NCBI GenBank assembly: GCA_039640505.1 | Contig: CP046865.1 | Location: 3,153,501-3,217,500 of the forward strand | Reading direction: 5' to 3' | DNA from: Rhodobacteraceae bacterium Araon29 | Lineage (GTDB): Bacteria > Pseudomonadota > Alphaproteobacteria > Rhodobacterales > Rhodobacteraceae | DNA: 64,000 bases | Shown: positions 23,755-31,235 of the stretch, piece by piece | How the letters are laid out: each line of letters opens with the position of its first letter | Position numbering within the stretch: position 1 is the stretch's first letter | Notes under the pieces: generated by a model | Database searches by the model: none | Told to the model about the DNA's origin: nothing | The model's input: the letters and a program-made list of their open reading frames with translations, nothing else | Program-made: the position numbers and the translations under genes

Positions 23755-25293
23755 ATGACCAGCAATAGACCCTATCCAGTTGAAGTAAAACTTGGCTCTA
23801 ATTATTTTTGGTGCAGCTGTGGAAAGAGCGAGAACCAACCTTTCTGTGATGGAAGCCATGCTGGCTCTGATTATAGTCCCCAGAAATTAACCGCAGAAAA
23901 AACGGGAACGGTCTATCTGTGTGGCTGTAAAAAGACATCTAACAGCCCTTTTTGTGACGGAAGCCACAACAGCTTAAATCTACCTGAATTAGGCAATAAA
24001 AATTTTTCGGCGAATGTCCAGCCAGACAACTTAAACATCGAAATAATGGAAGATGAGTCAATTTTAATTGCCTCTTTGCGAAATAATATCTCTCACCTAA
24101 GTGCTTGCGGGGGGACAGGAAAATGCTCAACCTGCCGCATAGAAATACTTGAGGGACTAGATAATTGCCATCCTAGAAATGAGTTGGAACAAAAACTTGC
24201 TGACAAATTATCATTACCTGAAAATATTCGACTAGGGTGCCAAACCAAGTTGAAAGGAGAGGTAAAGTATAGAAGGCTGCTTTTAGATAAAAAAGATATA
24301 GAGCTAAATAATCAGGTTTCTGAGCAACGAATTGAGTCTGTTGGCACTCTCAGAAATCTAACAATTTTGTTTTGTGACATAAAAGGGTTTACCCCATTTT
24401 CTGAGGCGCTCTCTGCTTATGACGTGATATTTATTTTAAACCGTTATTTTTCTATAATGCGAGAAGTCATAATCAGACATGAAGGTGAAATTAATAATTA
24501 TATTGGCGATGCAATATTAGCGATTTTCGGATTAAAGGAATCTCGACAACAAGCACTACGCGCTGTGAGCGCTGGTGTAGAAATGCTTAAAGCAATGGAT
24601 GAATTTAAGTCCTATTTGAAAACGGCCTATGGTCGGGATTTCGATATACGGGTCGGAATTCACTTTGGAGAAGTAATTTCAGGTTCAGTTGGTTTCGGCG
24701 AAGACAAAAAAGTGACCGTTATAGGCGATACTGTAAACAGTGCGAGCAGGATAGAAGCAATAAACAAAGATGCTGGTACACGACTTCTCGTTTCTGAAAC
24801 AGTTTATGAACAAGTAAAAGATAATGTTACGGTAAAAAATTATCTTAGATTAAAACTGAGAGGAACCAGTAATTTAATAACACTTCATGAAATTAGTGAT
24901 GTGAAAAAAGAAGCATTAAAACTAAATATCACTAAAAATGAAAAAATTATCGATGGTGAGACATGGTTTAGAACATTGCCAAGTAATGAATTGAAGCTGG
25001 GCGAAAAGAAAAAATACAATCTAAACGAAAAAGAGATACTTTTGATCAATCAAGGAGATATCTTTGCAATTGAAAATCTCTGCCCTCATATGAACTTACC
25101 CCTAGATGTTGGCCAGACCACTGATGACGATACAATTTTGTGTCCCTATCACAATAGTGAGTTTTGTTTTAAGTCTGGAGAAGTTAGAAAATGGGTTGGC
25201 GAAAGGCCTGAGAAAAAAGTAGGGGAATGTAAGCCACTAAATATAATAAGTGTGCACGAAGATGAAGATTACATTTGGGTGAAAGAAAACTAG
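23755..25293 (+). CDS. Multi-iron-sulfur nucleotide cyclase: 2x CDGSH - 2Fe-2S ferredoxin - class III cyclase - Rieske
   Basis: This 512-residue protein fuses five domains. Two CDGSH [2Fe-2S] motifs are complete (C20, C22, C31, H35 and C56, C58, C67, H71). A plant-type 2Fe-2S ferredoxin domain follows (C118, C124, C127, C162), then a class III adenylate/guanylate cyclase domain (~200-360) with metal Asp208 and Asp252 and transition-state Asn328 and Arg332. Last is a Rieske domain (CPH at 443-445, CPYH at 463-466). Four potential clusters flank one cyclase, so a redox or oxygen sensor that changes cyclic-nucleotide output is the obvious hypothesis. The purine-selecting Lys and Asp are replaced by Asn248 and Thr321, so substrate is uncertain. 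No transmembrane segment is seen. The codons are more AT-rich than in the urease region, suggesting acquisition. The ATG follows a weak leader; no operon partner is evident. Confidence 0.85.
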   Translation: MTSNRPYPVEVKLGSNYFWCSCGKSENQPFCDGSHAGSDYSPQKLTAEKTGTVYLCGCKKTSNSPFCDGSHNSLNLPELGNKNFSANVQPDNLNIEIMEDESILIASLRNNISHLSACGGTGKCSTCRIEILEGLDNCHPRNELEQKLADKLSLPENIRLGCQTKLKGEVKYRRLLLDKKDIELNNQVSEQRIESVGTLRNLTILFCDIKGFTPFSEALSAYDVIFILNRYFSIMREVIIRHEGEINNYIGDAILAIFGLKESRQQALRAVSAGVEMLKAMDEFKSYLKTAYGRDFDIRVGIHFGEVISGSVGFGEDKKVTVIGDTVNSASRIEAINKDAGTRLLVSETVYEQVKDNVTVKNYLRLKLRGTSNLITLHEISDVKKEALKLNITKNEKIIDGETWFRTLPSNELKLGEKKKYNLNEKEILLINQGDIFAIENLCPHMNLPLDVGQTTDDDTILCPYHNSEFCFKSGEVRKWVGERPEKKVGECKPLNIISVHEDEDYIWVKEN

Positions 25294-25786
25294 AAGGCTC
25301 ACTTTTGACCGGTTGTCCATCTCATAAAGATGGAAAAAACCTCGTAAGATTAAGTTTCCTTTGCGGGAAACATTATTATTGGTAAAATTCTTACTTGGGA
25401 GCTTTAAACTTTAGGGGAACAAAAAACGAGAGGCCTTAATTGAATAAGGATACTGGTCATGCGGTTTTCTTAAAAAAGGCGCTCAGTATTCCCAATTCGC
25501 GTTATTCTGGGAAAGGGAATTATATTTGGTGATGTCGAGACCTTGCAGGGGAGATGGTCAAACAAGAACTTTCCCTAGCCACACCACAAGTCCCGAATGC
25601 CGACTACAAACATCTGAAACCACCCAACGCCAGACCAAAGCTAAGCTAGCGACCCAAAACCAAAGATCAACCCCATGCACCCCTTACTGCTGAAGGGGCT
25701 TGCAAGAATCTATGTCCCGCTTGAGGTTTCGGCAAAAGCCGCACTATACGCACTTGTTTTGCTAGACTTATTGCTCAGTCAGTGAA
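25294..25786. other. Intergenic stretch with weak hairpins and a repeated promoter-like motif
   Basis: Small inverted repeats occur just after the cyclase gene: CCATCT/AGATGG (25317-25333) and GTTTCC/GGAAAC (25354-25371); neither has a good T-run. At 25499-25510 GCGTTATTCTGG is a copy of the motif before 26990 and 28364, with an ATG at the same 33-base distance (25532) that opens a 53-codon frame of unnatural composition. I see no convincing gene. Confidence 0.4.
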
Positions 25787-26185
25787 TTAACGAGGTCCGA
25801 TAATCTCTCTATTATAGCCGGCGTGATATGAGTGAAACTTTGCACCCCAAGCCGTCAGAGCATCAATAGCATTTTGCTTGGCATTTCCTAAACATAGCAC
25901 ACCGGTTATTTCGACTTGCTCCATTACTTCACCTGCTATTGGGCTTGCCGCATGGTTTCCAAGACGGACCATCATGCTATCGCTATCTACAAAAGCCTCT
26001 ATCAATGTGGCTTCGGTGCCATCATCTGAAATGTGCCACTCATAGCTAATACTATTTTCTTCTTTAAGATCGTAAACATATTTTGAAGCACGGTCTCTAG
26101 ACCACTTTTTAAAACTCTCGGAGTCTTTAACTTTACAATTAATAATTAAAACCATCCGGTCAGTGTTGGTATTTAATCCCGTCAT
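25787..26185 (-). CDS. Antibiotic biosynthesis monooxygenase-like (ABM) domain protein
   Basis: This 132-residue protein looks like a dimeric alpha/beta-barrel (ferredoxin-like) protein: MVLIINCKVKDSESFKKWSRDRA near the start, ISYEWHISDDGTEATLIEAFVDSDSMMVRLGNH in the middle. Relatives include small quinol monooxygenases and stress proteins with no cofactor. The ATG at 26185 is chosen because GGAG precedes it; another in-frame ATG at 26197 lacks one. No operon partner. Function cannot be fixed further. Confidence 0.65.
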   Translation of the reverse strand: MTGLNTNTDRMVLIINCKVKDSESFKKWSRDRASKYVYDLKEENSISYEWHISDDGTEATLIEAFVDSDSMMVRLGNHAASPIAGEVMEQVEITGVLCLGNAKQNAIDALTAWGAKFHSYHAGYNREIIGPR

Positions 26186-26405
26186 AGGCTTCTCCATTTC
26201 TTAACATAATCAGACAAATTCTTAACTTCATCAGACTAACATATAAAACTGGCCGGTGGCAGTACCTCAAATTATTTTGGCAATTATAGCTAATCAACCA
26301 CCAGTATTGGGAAGAGCTATTTTTTGGAACAACCTTGCTCGACAAGTAATGGCTCTGTTTTGGGGGCCAGGTCAAAGAGCAGTTTCTTCAACGAAGTGCA
26401 GCTTC

Positions 26406-26789
26406 TCACATGAGCGGCAAATAAAGGTATGCTGTCGCCAAAAAACCAATGATCCAAGCAATTGTTCTTAAGTAAGTTATACCTATTATGAAGCAGGCAG
26501 CGTATACAATCCTAGCCGCAAGAAAGACTTGAATTGCAAATACGGTACTCGGCGATGATATATCAGCATGTGCGAGCATCAAAACGGATGGTGCTATTAA
26601 TGCCATTGCCAAAATAGAATTTTGGACTGCTCTTTCTGCTCGCTCAGCAATACCAGTAGATATAAGGTTTTCTCTATTTCCAAATAATGCCAATAGCCCG
26701 TGCTGCCGCCCACTTATTAACACTTGAACTAGAATTAACGGTACCAATAATAAGCCGTACATTGCTAAGTAAGACATTTCTAAAGTCAT
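26406..26789 (-). CDS. MAPEG family membrane protein
   Basis: This 127-residue protein has four hydrophobic segments and the MAPEG pattern in the second helix: GIAERAERAVQNSILAMALIAPSVL (residues ~46-70), with the charged RAERAVQN loop that binds glutathione in family members, and VFLAARIVYAACFIIG later. MAPEG proteins are glutathione-dependent transferases/peroxidases of the inner membrane or unknown relatives. It stands alone between two small barrel-type proteins. Confidence 0.78.
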   Translation of the reverse strand: MTLEMSYLAMYGLLLVPLILVQVLISGRQHGLLALFGNRENLISTGIAERAERAVQNSILAMALIAPSVLMLAHADISSPSTVFAIQVFLAARIVYAACFIIGITYLRTIAWIIGFLATAYLYLPLM

Positions 26790-26942
26790 CTAATTACCCC
26801 GTAAAAATAAAATTACTCGGCTAGCCTAGCAAATGAGTCAATGCAAATAAATCCCTTAGTAAGTGGGAATGGGTTTTGTGAACTGGGGGCTACTATTACA
26901 AATTCGTAAATTAGAAACGCAGTTTTACGCAAAAAAGCTCCC

Positions 26943-26968
26943 AATATTTCTGCACTGCGTTATTCTGG
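26943..26968 (+). promoter_or_regulatory. Shared promoter-like motif, copy 2
   Basis: AATATTTCTGCACTGCGTTA followed by TTCTGG. GCGTTATT begins 33 bases before the ATG at 26990; the copies at 25499 and 28331 lie the same 33 bases before an ATG. Confidence 0.4.
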
Positions 26969-26989
26969 TTTAAATCACTGGAGAGAAAT

Positions 26990-27325
26990 ATGAAGCATTG
27001 GCTAGCGATCCACACATACAGCAACAATGAGACCAAGAGAGAATGGCAAAGCCCCCCAGAGAGCGGCCCGTCAACAGACGAGGAATTTATAAGGATTGGC
27101 ACATTTAAAAATGCAAAATGTTTGCAGCAATGGATGGGAACAGAGGATTTTTTCTTTTGCCATTGGAAGGCCGAAACCGAAGATGATATATATCAAGCGC
27201 TTAAAGAATTAGGTTCTGATATGACGCTTCAAACGGTTGTCTATGAAAGCCATCGGTTTGTTTCTGCCTATAAACTGACTGGGGAAGAAATCGCTTATCC
27301 TCCCTTCAAACCCTTGAGCGAATAA
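26990..27325 (+). CDS. Hypothetical small alpha/beta protein
   Basis: This 111-residue soluble protein is not recognised with certainty. It has an N-terminal variable part with NETKREWQSPPESGPSTDEE, then FIRIGTFKNAKCLQQWMGTEDFFFCHWKAETEDDIYQALKELG, an order of strand-strand-helix that resembles ferredoxin-like barrels such as the DUF3303/DUF4242 groups. Ribosome-binding site GGAGA is well placed. It shares a promoter-like motif with the NTF2-like gene at 28364. Confidence 0.6.
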   Translation: MKHWLAIHTYSNNETKREWQSPPESGPSTDEEFIRIGTFKNAKCLQQWMGTEDFFFCHWKAETEDDIYQALKELGSDMTLQTVVYESHRFVSAYKLTGEEIAYPPFKPLSE

Positions 27326-27458
27326 TTATCCATATTTCAAAACCCAAATGAAATGTGAGCGCAACTTGTTTGTTTTATGCGTTGTGGAAATTTTCCAAAT
27401 GTAAGATTCTTGCACCACATAAAGCTGTAAAAGTTAGCTACAGATAAGGCCTTTATTT

Positions 27459-28205
27459 TTATATGGTTTTGTCAAATGAAAGGTTCCCCCCAGCCCACAT
27501 CGGGAGCCGGTCTTTATCACTTAGCCAAGCTTTCTCTGCATCGGTGCTGTCTCTGCCAAATTCTAGATTTCTGTGCGGGTAGCGACCAAATTTTGCCAAC
27601 ACTAGGCGGTGTTGCTCTACTGCTTGCTTGTTTCGGCCTTCAAACAAGGTGAAATTCGGATAGGCCGTAATCGCCATATCGATCACCTCGAAAGCACTTT
27701 CCAGATCACGAATATCCTCAGAGTGGGCTAGGGCCCAAGGAAGTAGATACAAAATAGCAGCGGGTAAAGTGAGAGTTTCTGCGATAAAATCTGGGCTGAC
27801 CAGTTCTCTAACCAACTGGCGCCCTATTGTATCGAATGAAAAAGCCTCCTGGGTTCCCCTAAAACACGAGCGAGATAATTGATCTGCAAGTAATACCTTG
27901 GCGACTTTGCCCTCAAATGTGTCCCATTCACCGCCAACCAAACTAGGTGGTTCGGCTTTGAGCTCACGCACAACAGGGCAAAACGGTTGGCATAAATCAT
28001 CTAATGCCGTGCCGCTTGAGAACCAGATTTTTAATAAGGGCTCAACAATAGCGTCGGTATTTAACCCTCTCCTTACTTCTGGATCAGACGTATCGCAGCC
28101 ACACATATAATTTATGACGCTTTTAGGGCGCCGTGGCTCTGTCAAAGCCTTGATCACGTCGGGTAAATTGCGAAAGTTTTCGGCGGTAAGTGACGAAACA
28201 GTCAT
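27459..28205 (-). CDS. DUF924 family protein
   Basis: This 248-residue all-helical protein matches DUF924: ILLADQLSRSCFRGT-type segment (here VLLADQLSRSCFRGTQEAFSFD, near residue 113), LPWALAHSEDI, LFEGRNKQAVEQHRLVLAKFGRYPHRNLEFGRDSTDAEKAWL. The family has a TPR-like fold and unknown function. The start at 28205 is preceded by AGAGGA, so the 11 extra residues from 28238 are probably not translated. Residues 30-75 differ from usual DUF924 N-termini. Confidence 0.82.
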   Translation of the reverse strand: MTVSSLTAENFRNLPDVIKALTEPRRPKSVINYMCGCDTSDPEVRRGLNTDAIVEPLLKIWFSSGTALDDLCQPFCPVVRELKAEPPSLVGGEWDTFEGKVAKVLLADQLSRSCFRGTQEAFSFDTIGRQLVRELVSPDFIAETLTLPAAILYLLPWALAHSEDIRDLESAFEVIDMAITAYPNFTLFEGRNKQAVEQHRLVLAKFGRYPHRNLEFGRDSTDAEKAWLSDKDRLPMWAGGNLSFDKTI

Positions 28206-28316
28206 ACTGCTTTCCTCTGATACAGGTGTCGGGTGCACATAAAATATTTCAACACCTTATTGAGAGCAAATTTTCAAAGGTATGACCAGTATTAATCGCT
28301 CAAAATATCGGCTGGA

Positions 28317-28344
28317 AATATTTATGCGCTGCGTTATTGTGACG
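28317..28344 (+). promoter_or_regulatory. Shared promoter-like motif, copy 3
   Basis: AAATATTTATGCGCTGCGTT followed by ATTGTGAC. It resembles 26943-26968 and places GCGTTATT exactly 33 bases before the ATG at 28364. Confidence 0.4.
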
Positions 28345-28363
28345 CAAATAAATGAGGATTATC

Positions 28364-28684
28364 ATGGAAAAGTTTAATCTAGTGGTCGACATTATGAACA
28401 ATGGGCCAATGGAAAAAATGCAGGAATGGGTTCATGAAGAATTTTTGTTTTTCAAAGAGTATGGAATGCAGGATCGCGAAGAGTGGTTGTCGGAAATCAA
28501 AGATTTAGTAGAGGGCGACTGGAAATTTAATCAACCGACTCTCGTGGCGGAAAACAAAGATGTTTTAGTATTCAACCATATTGTAACTGAGGGTGATAAA
28601 ACGTTTAGGGTAACGGCCGTAAACTTTATCAAAGAAGGCCAAACCTGGAGATTAACCACACATCGCACACTGGTCGAAGACTAA
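28364..28684 (+). CDS. NTF2-like/SnoaL-type small protein
   Basis: This 106-residue protein has the pattern of a cone-shaped NTF2-like fold: MEKFNLVVDIMNNGPMEKMQEWVHEEFLFF (helices), EGDWKFNQPTLVAENKDVLVFNHIVTEGDKTFRVTAVNFIKEGQTWRLTTHRTLVED (curved sheet). Members are isomerases, dehydratases or small ligand binders. The ATG at 28364 follows GAGGATTATC; an upstream in-frame ATG at 28352 lies inside this ribosome site. Confidence 0.65.
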   Translation: MEKFNLVVDIMNNGPMEKMQEWVHEEFLFFKEYGMQDREEWLSEIKDLVEGDWKFNQPTLVAENKDVLVFNHIVTEGDKTFRVTAVNFIKEGQTWRLTTHRTLVED

Positions 28685-28690
28685 CGGCAT

Positions 28691-28782
28691 GACAAGCGCC
28701 ACATCACAGCGCCTGACGGCGCTGTCTATGTGGGCAAGAGTGGATGGTACTTAGTTAGGTTTGCACAAAAATTGAGTGGTTA
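28691..28782 (+). other. Short intergenic stem-loop and possible gene scrap
   Basis: CAGCGCC-TGAC-GGCGCTG (28707-28724) forms a 7-bp stem without a T-run. The same bases read as a protein-like tail (HDKRHITAPDGAVYVGKSGW then ...LSG stop) in frame, with no start, so it may be the end of a lost gene. Confidence 0.25.
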
Positions 28783-29067
28783 ATCGCCCATCCAGTAATC
28801 GCCAATAGGTGTTATAACGGTCGTTGATGAAACATCCGCACCAGCTTCTTCACGGGCTTTTACAACGTCCGGGCGCAGGCCGAATGTTTGCATAAATTCT
28901 GGATTTGGCACATCCATCATAACGTAGACAGCAGTCTCATCTGGATTGGCCGCAGCCCAAACAATTTTTGCGCCTTCTGCGCCAGCTTCGTCTTGCAATG
29001 ACTTTGCCATTTCTGACCAAGTCGCAAATCCTTTTGAAATATTAACGGTTACCAGCATGCTCGGCAT
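28780..29067 (-). CDS. Hypothetical small alpha/beta-barrel protein (DUF3764-like)
   Basis: This 95-residue protein begins MLVTVNISKGFATWSEMAKSLQDEAGAEGAKIVWAA and continues with ETAVYVMMDVPNPEFMQTFGLRPDVVKAREEAGAD. Strand-helix-strand layout with a TPIG end resembles ferredoxin-like barrel proteins of unknown role (DUF3764/ABM neighbours). An AAGGAAAT-type ribosome site precedes the ATG. Function not assigned. Confidence 0.65.
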   Translation of the reverse strand: MPSMLVTVNISKGFATWSEMAKSLQDEAGAEGAKIVWAAANPDETAVYVMMDVPNPEFMQTFGLRPDVVKAREEAGADVSSTTVITPIGDYWMGD

Positions 29068-29424
29068 AGGATTTCCTTTTTGATAAATTTACATGATACG
29101 TTCAAAAACCGTAGTGAGTGGTTTACAAAAATAAAGATTTACCTAGCGGCAATCCATTTAATTTCAGCAAAACAGTGATTATGCGGCTGATTTTTTAGGC
29201 ACCCGGTTAACGAAAACCACGCCACTACAAGTCATCTTTTTCGACGCCATAACCGTTACGCTTAAGTGCGTCTATAGTTTCGACATGGTCATCTATTATA
29301 ACCACCTCAAAATCTTGGATGAACATATACTTTGGATGGTCTACTGCTCTGAAAACTTCTTTGTCCCAGTTTTTGAAAAACCGTCCATTTGATGACTATT
29401 TCCCGCCTTGCAGGACAGACATTT
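29068..29424. other. Intergenic stretch with no firm gene
   Basis: Minus-strand bases 29225-29326 hold a 33-codon frame (MFIQDFEVVIIDDHVETIDA...) without a ribosome-binding site; it may be a scrap. No RNA gene, hairpin terminator or repeat was recognised. Confidence 0.35.
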
Positions 29425-30996
29425 TTAACCTCGGGGTCCCTTCATTTCATCGGCCGATAGCGCAATTGGAAACTCTTCACGCACCTTGGCATCAACTGCG
29501 CCAAAATAATTTGGGAAATGAGAGTTCAGGATTGCATCCGCGCTTTGGCTTGCACGCTCTAAAAGGTCGATCTTACCCTCTTTTTCCCAAGTATCAGACC
29601 GCTCTCGGTCCAAAAGCTGGGGATAGACAAATTCGGTTGTCATGTAGTTCAAAGTGTGCGGATTGCCCAAAAAATGGCCCGGGTCGATGGCGCATTGGTG
29701 GATTACATCAATGGCCATGGTTTCATCACTGACTTCAATGCCACGCAAGGACCGTAAAATCATTCCACCGGCTTCATTGTCGATCACCATACTTTCAAAA
29801 CTACAGCCCATCAAACTTCCGATCATGCCCCCAAATTCACAGAGCCGGTTTGCCCCAGCGTGGGCAGCAAGCGTAAAAGTTAGCGCCTTTTCCAGCCCGT
29901 ATTGGGCATCGGGAATTTTTGCGTCCGTCATGCCAGCACCTACTGATGTCGGAAGACCATAGTAATTGCCCATTTGAATCGCGGCCGCTCCAATAAGCGC
30001 CTGTTCACCGCCGCCGCCAGTAAAAGAACCGCTGCGCAGATCAGTGATAAAGGGCCAAGCAGCAAAACATATGGGGCAGCCCGGCGAGATTAGGTTGACA
30101 ATGGCCACACAGGCCAAGGTTTCCGCAACGGTTTGGACCAGTGTGCCGGCCAAAGTGGCAGGCGCGGTCGCGCCGGCTTGTGGCGGCACTGCCAAATCAA
30201 CGGTTAGACCTAGTTTGGCGGTATCAATCATGATTTCCATATTCTCGCGTCCAATCCGAAGCGGCGAGACAATGGGGCATCCTCCAAAGATTACCGAGGG
30301 CTTTTTCATAAAGCTGCCCTCACCACCCGATGCATGGTCAAACATCCGAATGGCAGGCGCAATGTGGCTGCGATCGCGAAAGGTTATGCAGGCTGGTTTC
30401 TGACTGCCTGCAAGGATCGCATAGACCGTGTTCATGTCATGCGCAAAATCATCTACGACATCGGTGGCCAAAACTGTATCGCCCAGCATGTGGATGTTTT
30501 CCAACCGGTCAACCAGTCGGGTGAAGTCATAAATATCGCGCAAGTCTGACGGGCGGTAGGACTTGTTTTTGGCGTCAAATGTTGTGACCGCTGTGCCTGA
30601 ATTGGCAAAATAGACGCTTTCAGCAGTGCAATGCATATCGTCTTTGCCTGCCCGTTCACCTCGCGCATGGACATAAAATTCCTTTGCAGCACCCGCAAGT
30701 ATATCATCCATCAAAGCCCGCGGAAAACACAGCCGATTATGCGCGTTTAAAAACGCACCCTTTGGTAGGACAAGATCTAGAAGTTCCTGAGAATGATCAG
30801 CCAAGCCAGTGTTTTCCAAAACGGTCAATGCAGCCTGATTGATATTTTCCATATCAAGCTCTGAGAGAGGACGGTAGCGACCACCGCTAAGCCCACCGCG
30901 CACCGCTTCATTTCCGGTCATGGCTTGCTGGGCAGCGATGCGGCCGGCGCGCCCTCGCCCATTACGGCGTCGGGGCTTTGAAGTGGGATCGACCAT
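29425..30996 (-). CDS. Trimethylamine methyltransferase (MttB) superfamily protein, non-pyrrolysine
   Basis: This 523-residue TIM-barrel methyltransferase matches the MttB superfamily: YRPLSELDMENINQAALTVLENTGL near the N-terminus, HARGERAGKDDMHC, YFANSGTAVTTFDAKNKSYRPSDLRDIYDFTRLVD, GGCPIVSPLRI, SVGAGMTDAKIPDAQYGLEKALTFTLAAHAGANRLCEFGGMIGSLM and HFLGNPHTLNYM. The family moves methyl groups from quaternary or tertiary amines (or related compounds) to corrinoid proteins. There is no in-frame TAG, so it belongs to the non-Pyl branch (glycine betaine, proline betaine and others). No corrinoid protein gene is adjacent. The ATG at 30996 has TAGGA upstream; a TTG at 31002 is less likely. It is divergent from a 2OG-Fe(II) oxygenase. 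Confidence 0.85.
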   Translation of the reverse strand: MVDPTSKPRRRNGRGRAGRIAAQQAMTGNEAVRGGLSGGRYRPLSELDMENINQAALTVLENTGLADHSQELLDLVLPKGAFLNAHNRLCFPRALMDDILAGAAKEFYVHARGERAGKDDMHCTAESVYFANSGTAVTTFDAKNKSYRPSDLRDIYDFTRLVDRLENIHMLGDTVLATDVVDDFAHDMNTVYAILAGSQKPACITFRDRSHIAPAIRMFDHASGGEGSFMKKPSVIFGGCPIVSPLRIGRENMEIMIDTAKLGLTVDLAVPPQAGATAPATLAGTLVQTVAETLACVAIVNLISPGCPICFAAWPFITDLRSGSFTGGGGEQALIGAAAIQMGNYYGLPTSVGAGMTDAKIPDAQYGLEKALTFTLAAHAGANRLCEFGGMIGSLMGCSFESMVIDNEAGGMILRSLRGIEVSDETMAIDVIHQCAIDPGHFLGNPHTLNYMTTEFVYPQLLDRERSDTWEKEGKIDLLERASQSADAILNSHFPNYFGAVDAKVREEFPIALSADEMKGPRG

Positions 30997-31235
30997 GCGC
31001 AAATATCCTAACTCTAAACTGCAATCACCCGAATATACGGAAAACTAAAAGAAAGCCAAGATTATGATATTTTGAGCAGCAGGTTGGTTTTGAATTACTT
31101 GCAAACAGTTTTTGAAACAAACACAACAGGATTGGATAAGCAAAAAAACTCTTGCCCTAAATGAAACCAGCTATTCATTAAATATATAACGCGTATACTT
31201 AGGCATACCGCAGAGCTTGATCAGCGAGATATGTG

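Noticed and set aside
25532-25693. 53-codon frame after the copy-1 promoter-like motif
   Set aside because: Composition is rich in Thr/Gln/Arg/Ser/Pro with no hydrophobic core, unlike a real protein; kept only as a note on the repeated motif.
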